From: Flectobacillus major DSM 103
Lineage (GTDB): Bacteria; Bacteroidota; Bacteroidia; Cytophagales; Spirosomataceae
Reading direction: 5' to 3'
Assembly: GCF_000427405.1 (NCBI RefSeq)
Contig: NZ_KE386491.1
Coordinates: forward strand, 4,411,812 to 4,475,811
Length of the DNA: 64,000 nt
The notes under the pieces are model-generated. The model was not told the origin of the DNA and did no database searches. It was given only the letters and a program-made list of their open reading frames with translations. Below are positions 37,069 to 46,550 of the stretch, piece by piece; the first letter of the stretch is position 1, and each line of letters opens with the position of its first letter. The position numbers and the translations under genes are program-made.

Positions 37069-37617
37069 TTAGCTATGCCGGGGTGGTGGCGAGTGGGTAT
37101 CTAACGAGCGGCTCCAGGTCGTAAATACATGGATAGTTTTTGGGCGAGGATACACCCAGTCCAATACAAAGAATATATGTCTCTTCTCTGAAGACATGTA
37201 TTCTTTCACAAAGTTTTTGAGTAATTGCGAAGATGACTTTTTCGACAAGTCATTGTCATGATCACTTACATGTTCGTTGATATGCGAAGCAAGGTTGAAA
37301 AAGCGGTCACGGGCTGTTTGGTCTATTTTACAAACGGTATAGAGCGTATCATTGACCAATTTTTGCGAAATCATCTGGTAATGTTTATCGCCCTGACGCA
37401 AAGTTCCTTTTACTTGTGTTGGGGTACTCCAGTCAGTTTGATAAGGCAATGAAAGGGGCATTTTGATCAATACATAATCTTGCTTTCCTTCTATTGGCTC
37501 GGCAATTTGTGTAAAATCATTTTTCGCTAAATTATCTTCTATCCAGTATACAACCGAGAACCCCATCATGTTGTACAACAGGAGTCCGAAGAATAATATG
37601 GAAAGAATTCGTTTCAA
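37069..37617 (-). CDS. Membrane-anchored hypothetical protein
   Basis: A 182-residue protein with one N-terminal hydrophobic helix (about residues 4-25) that may anchor it or act as a signal. The rest is soluble, with a His-containing segment (ASHINEHVSDHDND) and a C-terminal tail ending SPPPRHS. I recognise no family. Its position between a haloperoxidase-like gene and two barrel genes on the same strand suggests a shared job. Confidence 0.65.
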   Translation of the reverse strand: MKRILSILFFGLLLYNMMGFSVVYWIEDNLAKNDFTQIAEPIEGKQDYVLIKMPLSLPYQTDWSTPTQVKGTLRQGDKHYQMISQKLVNDTLYTVCKIDQTARDRFFNLASHINEHVSDHDNDLSKKSSSQLLKNFVKEYMSSEKRHIFFVLDWVYPRPKTIHVFTTWSRSLDTHSPPPRHS

Positions 37618-37757
37618 GGGATAATAATTTTACTTTTTCTCTAAACAAATTTACACAATAAATTATAAAACTTTTAGCCTCAAAAGTACATTCTTGATAA
37701 TGTACAAGTTTCATGAGAACAAACAGAGAGGTTATGAGGCATTAACCTCTCGATATT

Positions 37758-39170
37758 CTATAGCGAAAAGATAAGATTATTGACATTTCGCCCTATTTTT
37801 TTACCTTCTCGCAGACCAACTTCATTGTCTTGTCGTGTATGAATACCACCCAAAAAGCGAGACATTGCCGATTCATCAGCAAACTCATAGAAGTTATTAA
37901 AAGAGCGTTGTTTGAAGGGGGTATTCGTAGCGGGGTCGTTGGCTCGGCCATTATGCGAGTTGTCGATAAACTTAAAGTTATTGCCATACACAAATGTAAG
38001 AACTTCGGCAGCCGCTCCAGATTGTGTAGCATGACCCGACGAATACCCTGGAAATGGAGGTGCTGGCCAAAATGGTTTCCAATCGGGGTCTATTGAACGC
38101 CTCACCATGGTATAAGGGCGTTCGTTCATGTAGGTAAACTTCCCTTTCCAGCAACCAATAAAGGCATCGGCTACAGCAATGCCTGTTCGGGCAAAACCCT
38201 CTACAGCTTTACCAAGGGTAGTTTTGCTTGATTTGGCAGCAATGTTAGCAATATTGTACGAATGCCCAGGAGGTGTAAACGTTTCGGAAGGATTGTCGGC
38301 CCACCATACTGCTATTTCTTTTTCTTCTGTACTAAGGGTTTTGTTTTTGGTGTATACTTCTAAATACTGGGCGAAGTATTGCGAAGTAATACTACTCGAA
38401 AACGGGATAGGTGCTGGCATTGCCAACGTGGTATTGGAGGGTACAAAGGTACGGTTATTTCCCCAAGTAGGTTGCATCGGAATCTTCTGGCCATTTTCGG
38501 TAGCCTGCCATGCACCAGGAAATACGGGTGTTTTATACGTTACGGGAAAGTTGCGTTTATAACCCTCATGACCACCATCGGTTTTTGACCATTCAAAAAT
38601 GGCATTAGCAATAGCCTTGCCCAATTGAATAGACCTTGTTTGGGTATCGGTATTTGTTTGTTTGCTAAATGTTTCTAGCAAGGCTGTTTCTAAGGAATCT
38701 ATTACTTTTAGATTGTTGGTAGCTTGTGGCAGTGATGCCTCGGCATATAAAGCTCTGAGGATAGTGGCCTGGCCAGCATTCAGGCTAATTGCCCAATGAT
38801 ATGCTTTGCCTGCTTCGGGCTGAGGTAATTTGCTGAGACCACTGAGCTGCCCTGCCAAACTTTGGTGGTCGAGCATACCATGTACAATCGACTCGTACAT
38901 AGTAAGCCCCCCCAAACCGTATGCCCTAGAGGCTACAGGGGGTGTATATCCTGAGGTTTTTTGGGTTAAAATAAGCTGTAAGTCTGCCCATTTAGAAGCA
39001 ATTTCATAACTAAATTCATCTGCGGGATTGGGCGTACTGTTTGGTGCTGGCTCGTTATTCGATTTACAAGATGCTAATAACAATATGCCCAGAACAAAAT
39101 ATACAAAATGGACGGACAATACCTTGAATGGCAAAGTAGACCTACTTTGCGAGGTGCCTGATGACTTCAT
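37758..39170 (-). CDS. Vanadium-haloperoxidase/PAP2-like lipoprotein (second copy)
   Basis: A 470-residue lipoprotein (lipobox LLASC near residue 35). The PAP2/haloperoxidase core is present: MNERPYTMVRRS near residue 335, GYSSGHATQSGAAA near residue 360 and SRFLGGIHTRQDNEVG near residue 435. It shares the core with the gene at 33160-34734 but is clearly divergent and shorter. The first gene of the cluster; a long leader with a terminator-like hairpin lies before it. Confidence 0.87.
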   Translation of the reverse strand: MKSSGTSQSRSTLPFKVLSVHFVYFVLGILLLASCKSNNEPAPNSTPNPADEFSYEIASKWADLQLILTQKTSGYTPPVASRAYGLGGLTMYESIVHGMLDHQSLAGQLSGLSKLPQPEAGKAYHWAISLNAGQATILRALYAEASLPQATNNLKVIDSLETALLETFSKQTNTDTQTRSIQLGKAIANAIFEWSKTDGGHEGYKRNFPVTYKTPVFPGAWQATENGQKIPMQPTWGNNRTFVPSNTTLAMPAPIPFSSSITSQYFAQYLEVYTKNKTLSTEEKEIAVWWADNPSETFTPPGHSYNIANIAAKSSKTTLGKAVEGFARTGIAVADAFIGCWKGKFTYMNERPYTMVRRSIDPDWKPFWPAPPFPGYSSGHATQSGAAAEVLTFVYGNNFKFIDNSHNGRANDPATNTPFKQRSFNNFYEFADESAMSRFLGGIHTRQDNEVGLREGKKIGRNVNNLIFSL

Positions 39171-39621
39171 TGTAAGATATGTTTAAGTTCAAAATTGGGA
39201 AGCGTGGAGGGGGCGAACCTCGTCCCAATTCCTTGACGGACGTTGATTTACAGCAAAAATTATGCCGTATAGCCTTCTTACAACAATGATTGGCAGCAAA
39301 AAAACGCCCTTTCGGTTAGGAAAGAGCGTTGGAAAACTTATAAAGTAATGATGTAATTAGCAAAGAAAAATCGTTATAGGGTTAGATGAACAATATTAAG
39401 ACCCCTAGCATAAGGATAAGTCACATTCTACATGAAAAATAATTGAAATACACCGATTTATCTATCAAATAAACAAGTAAAAAGGCTTATTAACAAGGAT
39501 TAATTTTTTGAAATAGAATATTATAAAATACATTCCTACTAATTTAGAGGTGATTTTGAAAGGCTCAAGGCCAATTAGTAAAAAAAATACGTCTGATTGG
39601 CAGGGTATTTTGTGAAAAAAT
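39171..39621 (-). promoter_or_regulatory. Structured leader upstream of the second haloperoxidase-like gene
   Basis: 451 bases between divergent genes. On the minus strand, reading toward the gene: a promoter-like TTG, 20 nt, TTTATTTG (39466-39473); a 9-residue frame MLGVLILFI (39411-39382); then a stem (39330-39320 with 39313-39303) followed by seven T, like an intrinsic terminator; then a GC-rich patch (about 39201-39230) able to fold. The order resembles an attenuator. On the plus strand dnaG must have its own promoter here, but I did not identify it. Confidence 0.4.
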
Positions 39622-41679
39622 ATGAGAATAGACCAAGAAACAATAGAGCGAATAAAGCAGACAGCCCAAGTGGCAGACGTAATCGGAGATTATGTATCCT
39701 TGAAAAAGAAGGGAGCTAATTTGTGGGCTTGTTGTCCTTTTCATGGTGAAAAATCGCCCTCCTTTTCTGTTTCGCCTGCCAAGGGTATTTATAAATGCTT
39801 TGGCTGTGGCAAAGCTGGCGATGCCGTAAGGTTTATTATGGATATAGAGGGGCTTGGTTATGGTGAAGCATTGAGGCATTTGGCCAAAAAATACAGCATC
39901 GAGATTCAGGAAGCACCAATGACCGACGAACAGCAGTTGGCTCAAAACGAACGCGAAAGCTTGTATATTGCCCTGAATTATGCCAAAAACTATTTTCAAA
40001 ACAACCTTTTTACTCATGAAGAAGGGCAATCAATAGGCTATCCTTATTTTAAAGAAAGGGGTTTTTCTGATAAAACTATCAAGGCTTTTGATTTGGGATA
40101 TAGCCTTGAATCGTGGGATGCTTTTACCAAAGAGGCTATCAAGCAAGGCTACAATATTGATATTCTGGAAAAAGCTGGGCTAACTATTAGAAAACCCGAA
40201 GAAAATAAACAGTTTGACCGTTTTAGGAATAGGGTTATTTTTCCGATTCATAATGTATCGGGCAAAACAATTGCCTTTGGAGCAAGAATTTTAAAAACAG
40301 ATAAAAATCAACCAAAATACCTGAATTCGCCCGAAACAGAGGTGTATCATAAATCTCATATCTTGTATGGGATTTACCAAGCCAAAAATGCTATTCGAGC
40401 CAAAGATGTATGTTATTTGGTGGAGGGTTATACCGATGTGATTTCTCTTTATCAGGCTGGAATCGAAAATGTAGTGGCCTCGTCGGGTACATCTTTAACC
40501 CTTGAACAGATTCGTTTGATTGCACGATTTACCCAAAATATTACGGTACTTTACGATGGCGACCCTGCTGGTATCAAGGCTTCGTTGAGGGGAATGGACA
40601 TGATTTTGGAGGAAGGGCTCAATGTGAAATTGGTTGTTTTTCCTGAAGGCGAAGACCCCGACAGCTACGTACGAAATATTGGGTCGGAGGCTTTTATGCA
40701 ATATATTGCTGAACATTCATCAGATTTTATTACTTTCAAAGCCGAATTATTTTTGAAAGAAGCTGGTAACGACCCCTTCAAGCGTGCCGAACTTATCAAG
40801 GATATGGTGGGTAGTATTGCCAAAATCCCTGATTCTATTAAGCGTTCTGTATTTTTTCAGAAAACAGCTAGCTTGATGCAAATAGATGAAGGTATTTTGA
40901 TTTCGGAAAGCAATAAAATTACCTTAGAAAGAACCAAGCAAAAAGAAAAAGATTCACAACGTGATGCCAATAGGCAACGTCTACAACAGGATTTGCCTTC
41001 GGGGGTTTCTTTAAATAGTAATCCTTCTTTACCTCCAGATGATGTGGGCGGAGGAATGATGAGCTTTTCGGAAGAAGATGAGTATGTAGGTGATTATCCT
41101 GTTAGCAACGAGCCACAACCCGAGCCTCAGAAGGTTGCTCCTGTGTACACGGCTACTACATTACACGAACTAGAATGTATTAGGCTATTGGTAAACCACG
41201 GTACTAAAGAGGTAGACCCAGGTGTGGCACCAGGTGTAACATTGATGCAATATGTGCTGGGCGAAATAGATGGGATTAATTTTTCGACGCCTATTTATCA
41301 GGAAATATTAACGATTTGCCGAGAGAAGTTTTTACAAGGGGTAGTGCTAGACACGGCTTATTTTATTAGCCATCATATTGCCGAAATTCAGAATGAAGCC
41401 ATTAATTTGGCCTCCGAAAAACACGTTATTTCGGAAGAATGGATGAGCCGCCACGAAATTTTTGTGCCAACCGAAGAAGATAAATTGGCAGATATGGCTT
41501 ATACCAATATTTTGAGATTGAAAAAATCGTTTAATGATGAATACATCAAAACTTTGATGAAGCAACTTACTCAAGCCAAAGATCCACAAGAGCAAAACCG
41601 CTTGCTGAGCTTGTTTATGGAAGCCAAAGAAGTAGAGAAGCAAATTGCAAAAGAATTAGGAACAGTTGTGGTTAGATAA
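39622..41679 (+). CDS. dnaG: DNA primase
   Basis: A 685-residue enzyme that makes RNA primers at the replication fork. The N-terminal zinc-binding domain has CCPFHGEKSPSFSVSP and CFGCGKAGDAVRFIM (residues about 37-75; ligands C-x2-H and C-x2-C). The TOPRIM core includes YLVEGYTDVISLYQAG and VLYDGDPAGIKASLRG with the metal-binding acidic residues. A variable C-terminal third should carry the helicase-binding domain. Length is at the upper end of normal. A histidine phosphatase gene follows after 29 nt. Confidence 0.97.
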   Translation: MRIDQETIERIKQTAQVADVIGDYVSLKKKGANLWACCPFHGEKSPSFSVSPAKGIYKCFGCGKAGDAVRFIMDIEGLGYGEALRHLAKKYSIEIQEAPMTDEQQLAQNERESLYIALNYAKNYFQNNLFTHEEGQSIGYPYFKERGFSDKTIKAFDLGYSLESWDAFTKEAIKQGYNIDILEKAGLTIRKPEENKQFDRFRNRVIFPIHNVSGKTIAFGARILKTDKNQPKYLNSPETEVYHKSHILYGIYQAKNAIRAKDVCYLVEGYTDVISLYQAGIENVVASSGTSLTLEQIRLIARFTQNITVLYDGDPAGIKASLRGMDMILEEGLNVKLVVFPEGEDPDSYVRNIGSEAFMQYIAEHSSDFITFKAELFLKEAGNDPFKRAELIKDMVGSIAKIPDSIKRSVFFQKTASLMQIDEGILISESNKITLERTKQKEKDSQRDANRQRLQQDLPSGVSLNSNPSLPPDDVGGGMMSFSEEDEYVGDYPVSNEPQPEPQKVAPVYTATTLHELECIRLLVNHGTKEVDPGVAPGVTLMQYVLGEIDGINFSTPIYQEILTICREKFLQGVVLDTAYFISHHIAEIQNEAINLASEKHVISEEWMSRHEIFVPTEEDKLADMAYTNILRLKKSFNDEYIKTLMKQLTQAKDPQEQNRLLSLFMEAKEVEKQIAKELGTVVVR

Positions 41680-41708
41680 ACAGCAACTATCAAAAAGTAC
41701 CGCTTTAT

Positions 41709-42215
41709 ATGAAAAAAACATTATTTCTCGTCCGTCATGCTAAAGCCTCCGAAGCTGTTAGTCCCGATATTGTTCGACCACTTACTTCGAGTGGTATGAT
41801 AGACTCCGCTCGTATGGGTAAGCACCTATCGGCCAAGTTGCAGGGTATCGACCTCATTATTACTTCCAATGCCGAACGTACCCAAATGACTACACGTGTT
41901 TTTTGTGAGCAATTAGGGCTTCCAGAAAGTATTGTCAAAGTAGAAGCATCGCTTTATGAAAGTTCGCCAAAATATTATTTAGATGCCGTGAATACATTGC
42001 CCGAAACAGTTAGTACTGTCATGTTGGTTGGGCATAATCCCAGTATTAGTTATTTTGCCGAATACCTAACCCACGAAGATATTGGTACTATGCCTACTTG
42101 TGGGGTTGTCGGAATGACGTTTGAAAATCTTACTTGGGCAGAGGTTTCAAAACGAACTGCTACTATGACTTTTTATGATTCGCCAGACTCTATTTTGGGC
42201 ATAAAATTCGATTAA
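41709..42215 (+). CDS. SixA-like phosphohistidine phosphatase
   Basis: A 168-residue member of the histidine phosphatase superfamily. The catalytic motif is LVRHAKASE (residues 7-15; RHA in place of RHG, as in SixA). The second His lies in VGHNPSISYFAEYL near residue 102. SixA-type enzymes remove phosphate from histidine phosphotransfer domains. It is 29 nt downstream of dnaG on the same strand and ends at a strong terminator. Confidence 0.9.
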   Translation: MKKTLFLVRHAKASEAVSPDIVRPLTSSGMIDSARMGKHLSAKLQGIDLIITSNAERTQMTTRVFCEQLGLPESIVKVEASLYESSPKYYLDAVNTLPETVSTVMLVGHNPSISYFAEYLTHEDIGTMPTCGVVGMTFENLTWAEVSKRTATMTFYDSPDSILGIKFD

Positions 42216-42227
42216 TTTCGATAAGCG

Positions 42228-42279
42228 TTTTAATAAAAGGAGCTATTTTCTTAAAGAAAAATAGCTCCTTTTATTAAAA
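42228..42279. terminator. Long bidirectional terminator
   Basis: A 22-bp perfect stem (42228-42249 with 42258-42279) with an 8-nt loop lies between convergent genes. Both orientations have T-rich stem ends. Confidence 0.9.
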
Positions 42280-42306
42280 CTGATTATTGGTAAAGTCTCC
42301 GATTGC

Positions 42307-44331
42307 TTAACGGCCTATTACCGATAATTTTTGGGTATAACTCTCGTTTTCGTTATTGATAACTACCAAATAAGTGCCCGTAGGTAAGGCCGAAATATCA
42401 AGCCTAATAAGACTTTCTTTGTTGATTTTTCTGGCAAAACAACTCAAGCCTGTAATATCAGTAATAGATAAGTTACCTGTAAAGACTTTAGGTAATTCAA
42501 TATTTACTTCATTTTGGGCAGGATTTGGATAGATATTCACCGCAACCCGTAATTCTTCTTCTGTTGCTAATACTGCTTGAGTTTTAGCTTCTATTTGTGC
42601 CGACGACTCGCTAGTACTACTAAAAGCTTTTAGGCGATATACATAAGCCTGATTGCTTAACAATCTGGTATCTGTATAAGTTATATTACTTGTTTCTGCC
42701 ACTTTTACAAAGCTGTTTTCACCCTGTTTTTTTCTTTCGATAAGGTATTTGTTAGCTTGTGGTACAGTTTGCCAATTGATTTGAATTTGTTCGTAGGTAA
42801 TATTATTAACACTTATCACAGGCATTTGAAGTGCCTGAGCTAATTTGACATTATGAAATGCCATTGCCCTAAAGCCATCGGTATTTTTTAAAAATGGCCC
42901 CAAATATACCCACGGAAGGTCGTCGAGGTGGTCGTAGCCCCCCGAATACGGAAATACAGAAGGGAGGTATTTTACCAAAGTATCTTGTAGCGAAGCAGGT
43001 TGTTTTAGTTTCAAGACAATTTTATTTTCTTCTGCTCGTCCTTCTGCTACTCTTTGCCAGCGGCCGTTGAGGTAGAAAAAGTCTTTTACACTCAAAGTAC
43101 CTTTTCCTCCAACAATAAAGTTGTAAATAGTAGTATCTTTGGGGTATACCATTTGTTGCCCTTCTTCAAAAGAAAGAACAATCTCATCTCTGGCTGGAGT
43201 AGAAAAATAGGCTTTTTGAATATTGGGAGAAAGATATTTTTTCGTTTCTCCATAAAAATCATGCGATACAATTTTGGCCAGCTCAGTACCGAGTTGTCTA
43301 TAACCTGTTGTTTTATAGTGAAAACCGTCCCAACCCGAAGCTCCAAGTGCTCCAAAGCTTGTTATTTTAGGGTAAATAGAGCTAAGTCGACGTTGGTAGT
43401 CACGCATTACGCCTACTTCTTCATTATAGAAATTACCCCCAAAAAGAGGTAGCTGAAACACATAATAACGCTGAATCGACGGATAGTCTTCTTCCAGTTC
43501 ACGATATAGTACATCAAAAGTGGGTTTCCATTCGCTAGGAATATGAGCTGCTTCGGTTTCGCCTTGCCAGTAAAAAAGGGCTTTTATAGCTTTTGAAAGC
43601 TTGGCTTGTGTCACATAGGTTAGCAAACGTCCGTATTGTGTTTCGGGGTCGGCATGATTATTGGGATTGCGGGCTGCCAAAGCACTAATAGGCTGTCCAG
43701 GTGTAGCCTGACTAATAATACAGGTTGGAATACCGTAGGTTTCCATGATATATTTTTGAAAGCCTATTCCCCATGCTCCCACAATTTGGCGGTCGTAATA
43801 ATAACCTGTATGGTCTGAGTTGGACAAACCCCAAGTAAAGTCATTGCCCAAATACCCAAAGCCAAATGTTCGGCAATATTCGTTTTGGTAAGGGTCTATT
43901 TCTTCCCAACCTCGGGCATTGGACTGGCCAAAAATAATGTAGGCATCGCCAGCCACAATATTTTCTCGATTTACAATCAAAACCGAGTCTTTTCCTGCTT
44001 GGCTAGCATATACTTGTATGTCGTATTCGGCCAATTCGGCTTTGATGACAGGGTTGAGTGCAAACGTACCTGTATCGCCTTTGGCATTATAACTAATAGA
44101 GGCACGCTGATAAGCATAAGGCTGTTTATTTCGTAAAACAACTACCGAAAGGTAAAGCCAATTGGCTACCTCTATACGCCCATTGATAGGAATAATAGCT
44201 TGATTTTGAGCGTTTCTAGGGTACAGCTGCATATCGGCAGGAAGTTCTTTGAATACAACAGAATAAAAGCGCTGGCAAAAAGAGGAGGAAATCGTAAAAA
44301 ATAGTAGGGTAGTAAGTAAGAGTTTTTGCAT
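42307..44331 (-). CDS. Secreted sialate O-acetylesterase-like protein with T9SS sorting domain
   Basis: About 674 residues from the ATG at 44331 (MQKLLLTTLLFFTISSSFCQ is a good signal peptide); a longer frame opens at 44382. The esterase part has the SGNH-type nucleophile motif IIFGQSNARG near residue 137 and a later Asp-His pair in GWDGFHYKTTGY. A fibronectin type III domain follows (about residues 520-600). The C-terminal 75 residues are a type IX secretion sorting domain (NIYPNPAQNEVNI to GTYLVVINN and KLSVIGR). It is exported to the cell surface or medium, presumably to remove acetyl groups from glycans. Confidence 0.9.
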   Translation of the reverse strand: MQKLLLTTLLFFTISSSFCQRFYSVVFKELPADMQLYPRNAQNQAIIPINGRIEVANWLYLSVVVLRNKQPYAYQRASISYNAKGDTGTFALNPVIKAELAEYDIQVYASQAGKDSVLIVNRENIVAGDAYIIFGQSNARGWEEIDPYQNEYCRTFGFGYLGNDFTWGLSNSDHTGYYYDRQIVGAWGIGFQKYIMETYGIPTCIISQATPGQPISALAARNPNNHADPETQYGRLLTYVTQAKLSKAIKALFYWQGETEAAHIPSEWKPTFDVLYRELEEDYPSIQRYYVFQLPLFGGNFYNEEVGVMRDYQRRLSSIYPKITSFGALGASGWDGFHYKTTGYRQLGTELAKIVSHDFYGETKKYLSPNIQKAYFSTPARDEIVLSFEEGQQMVYPKDTTIYNFIVGGKGTLSVKDFFYLNGRWQRVAEGRAEENKIVLKLKQPASLQDTLVKYLPSVFPYSGGYDHLDDLPWVYLGPFLKNTDGFRAMAFHNVKLAQALQMPVISVNNITYEQIQINWQTVPQANKYLIERKKQGENSFVKVAETSNITYTDTRLLSNQAYVYRLKAFSSTSESSAQIEAKTQAVLATEEELRVAVNIYPNPAQNEVNIELPKVFTGNLSITDITGLSCFARKINKESLIRLDISALPTGTYLVVINNENESYTQKLSVIGR

Positions 44332-44345
44332 AGATTTTTTTGTTG

Positions 44346-44353
44346 CAAAATTA
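44346..44353 (-). promoter_or_regulatory. Candidate -7 element of the esterase gene
   Basis: On the minus strand this reads TAATTTTG, a match to TAnnTTTG, 15 nt before the preferred ATG. The short leader supports the ATG at 44331 over the upstream start. Confidence 0.4.
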
Positions 44354-44576
44354 GCTAAAATACTAAACAAAACGATATTCAATTGAGCTTATATACAAGA
44401 AATATTGGATGGCTCTATAAATTTGAGAGTTGCTGATTGAGTGAAGGTATCATAAGGCGAGAACCTAGCTTCAAATTTGGGAATATCTATAATACGGGTG
44501 TATTTTTACCCAAGATTTCAGAGGGTATCATATAGAAAATAGACTTATAATGGATTTTTAATAACAAAAGAGCTTT

Positions 44577-44756
44577 ATGAATAAGAACCAGAGAATATTG
44601 CGTTGGGTATTTGTGATTTTTACAACCATTGTCGTGATTTTAGCGATTGATATGGCTCGCAATACCACTGCTCCATGGAACAAAAAGAAACAGATGGTAA
44701 GAGCATGGGGCGGCGATTCTGCTCAAGTAGCTCCTGCCGACACAGCCCAACACTAA
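44577..44756 (+). CDS. Small membrane protein (59 residues)
   Basis: An ATG-initiated frame of 59 codons. One transmembrane helix spans about residues 9-26 (RWVFVIFTTIVVILAIDM), preceded by a basic N-terminus, followed by a soluble tail with NKKKQMVRAWGG. Single-span proteins of this size are common in Cytophagales, but I do not know the function. It ends 3 nt before a 15-bp perfect terminator stem, which supports it being real. Confidence 0.65.
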   Translation: MNKNQRILRWVFVIFTTIVVILAIDMARNTTAPWNKKKQMVRAWGGDSAQVAPADTAQH

Positions 44757-44758
44757 GG

Positions 44759-44800
44759 TTTCTGCTTAGCAAGTGAATTTATTGGCTTGCTAAGCAGAAA
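44759..44800. terminator. Bidirectional terminator
   Basis: A 15-bp perfect stem (44759-44773 with 44786-44800) with a 12-nt loop. It lies between the convergent small protein gene and the aminotransferase gene. Confidence 0.85.
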
Positions 44801-44842
44801 AATGATTTCAAAAACTTGTTCAGACAAGCCCAATTAAAACGG

Positions 44843-46009
44843 CTAAAAAGCCAGAAGTCCTTCTAATAGCATATCTATATCGTTTTGGTCGTTGTAAACA
44901 TGTGGAGCAAGACGGATTGCTTCACCTCTAAACGATACTAGTACATTTCGTTCTTTTAATGCCTGTTGAATTTTGACAGGGTCGGTGTGTTTGGGAAAAC
45001 GTAAACCCACCAAATGTTTGCTACGATGAGGTAAGTCGTCTACCCAATAACCATTTTCTTGTAAAATTTGCAACGGTTTTTCCAATAATTGATGGCAATA
45101 GGCCTCTATATTAGCTACTCCCCATGCTGTAATCTGCCCCAATGCTGTGGTTAGCATAGGATTCAAGATAAAATTGCTTCTTTCTCCTATATTAAAGCGG
45201 TCGGCTTTAGGGCGATAGGCTGTTTGATAATTAATCAAATTCTTAAAATCTTCAGAACCCACTCGGTTAATCCAGTTGCGTTCTATAGGTGTTCCTTCAT
45301 CGAAAAATGGCCCAAAATACGCTACTCCTGCCGAATAAGGCCCCAAAAGCCATTTGTAGCCTACATTGATAATAGCGTCGGGCTGTATTTGCTGGACATC
45401 GAAAGGCATTGCCCCAATCGACTGTGTGCCATCCAAAACCAATAATGCTCCAACCGAGCGGCAGGCTTCTCCGATTGCCTTAATATCAAATCGTGTGCCG
45501 TCGGCCCAGTGCGTTGGCGAAATAACAACCATGCAGGTATTGGCAGAAATCGCATTGAGAAACGACTCGTTCCAAATTTTGCCTCGATGCTGAAGGGTGT
45601 TGGGTGCTGCTACTGTTTTAATAATCAATCCTTTTTCCTGACATATTTCTTCCCATGCGTATACATCCGACGGAAATTCTTCTTGTACCATCAAAATTTC
45701 TTGACCTGCTTGCAAATGAGGCTTTTTAGCTAAATTTTTAGCCACAATAGCCATTCCATAAGACGTAGAAGGAATCAAGGCAATACGCTCGGGGTCGGGG
45801 CAGTTGATAATCTTGGCATAAGCTTCTTTAACTGGCTGGGTAGTATCAAAGAAAGTCTCTTGGGTAATTAAATGGGGTTGTGATTTTTGTGAAATCCCCT
45901 TAAAACCAGCTTCTTCTACAGCCTTCAAATTGGGCGACATGGTAGCACAGTTGATATAATGTATGCCAGATTCAAGGCTAAAAAGATGTTTTTGACACGA
46001 AATAGACAT
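44843..46009 (-). CDS. Class V aminotransferase-family PLP enzyme
   Basis: A 388-residue PLP-dependent enzyme. The N-terminal half has the fold of cysteine desulfurases and isopenicillin-N-epimerase-like proteins; LVLDGTQSIGAMPFDV near residue 195 holds the PLP-pairing Asp, and the PLP-binding Lys is in INVGYKWLLGPYSAG near residue 219. The Cys-containing loop of true cysteine desulfurases is not evident, so kynureninase- or epimerase-like activity is possible. A TATCTTTG box lies 31 nt upstream. Confidence 0.88.
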   Translation of the reverse strand: MSISCQKHLFSLESGIHYINCATMSPNLKAVEEAGFKGISQKSQPHLITQETFFDTTQPVKEAYAKIINCPDPERIALIPSTSYGMAIVAKNLAKKPHLQAGQEILMVQEEFPSDVYAWEEICQEKGLIIKTVAAPNTLQHRGKIWNESFLNAISANTCMVVISPTHWADGTRFDIKAIGEACRSVGALLVLDGTQSIGAMPFDVQQIQPDAIINVGYKWLLGPYSAGVAYFGPFFDEGTPIERNWINRVGSEDFKNLINYQTAYRPKADRFNIGERSNFILNPMLTTALGQITAWGVANIEAYCHQLLEKPLQILQENGYWVDDLPHRSKHLVGLRFPKHTDPVKIQQALKERNVLVSFRGEAIRLAPHVYNDQNDIDMLLEGLLAF

Positions 46010-46039
46010 TTAGTTTGATTTTAGAAGTAAATACTATTT

Positions 46040-46047
46040 CAAAGATA
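46040..46047 (-). promoter_or_regulatory. Candidate -7 element of the PLP-enzyme gene
   Basis: On the minus strand this reads TATCTTTG, matching TAnnTTTG, 31 nt before the ATG at 46009. No -33 element at the right spacing was found. Confidence 0.45.
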
Positions 46048-46145
46048 AGCATAATTATATAGGTGAGAAATACCACCAAAGGCTTAATACGAGTAGTTTT
46101 TTCAAAAAAAAAGATACACATATCATAATTATATCGTTTTTCCGT

Positions 46146-46153
46146 TATATTTG
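46146..46153 (+). promoter_or_regulatory. Candidate -7 element of the 98-residue protein gene
   Basis: TATATTTG, matching TAnnTTTG, 45 nt before the ATG at 46198. Confidence 0.45.
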
Positions 46154-46197
46154 AAAAGTTAAATTATTTCTTGAATAGTTAAAATATTTTAAAAAGT

Positions 46198-46494
46198 ATG
46201 GAACTACCATTTTTTAATTACAACTATTTACAAGAGTTGAAGGGGGAAAATAAAGACCTAGAAATTATTCAAGATGAAAGATGGTTGGGCAATTCGGTGG
46301 TAGGTTACCTTGTCGAGCCAATAAGGGAGGAGTGGGCTATTTCGTTGGTATTTGTTTCGGCAGAAACACCCTTAAAATTTGTTATTAGGAAACTAGAGAA
46401 ACATACATCGGCAGAGAAAGCGTATCATTATGGCGTGCTTGCCCAAAAAACAGCTAAAATGTTGCATACTTGCTATAATCAATGGATAAACTAA
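46198..46494 (+). CDS. Small hypothetical protein (98 residues)
   Basis: A 98-residue cytoplasmic protein without signal or membrane segment. It appears to be a mixed alpha/beta fold: strands in VVGYLVEPI and WAISLVFVSAE, then a C-terminal helix rich in Ala and Lys (SAEKAYHYGVLAQKTAKML). I do not recognise the family. A TAnnTTTG element upstream and a good terminator downstream support a real single-gene transcript. Confidence 0.7.
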   Translation: MELPFFNYNYLQELKGENKDLEIIQDERWLGNSVVGYLVEPIREEWAISLVFVSAETPLKFVIRKLEKHTSAEKAYHYGVLAQKTAKMLHTCYNQWIN

Positions 46495-46512
46495 CCTGTT
46501 GAAGATAGGTCG

Positions 46513-46550
46513 AAGCCCTCGAAAATACACCTTTCGAGGGCTTTTCCTTT
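46513..46550 (+). terminator. Terminator after the 98-residue protein gene
   Basis: A 12-bp perfect stem (46513-46524 with 46532-46543) with a 7-nt loop, then TTCCTTTT. It also lies at the end of the convergent ATP-grasp gene. Confidence 0.85.

Noticed and set aside
39565-40029. 154-codon frame opposite the start of dnaG
   Set aside because: It is antisense to the primase zinc-binding domain and does not look like a protein family.
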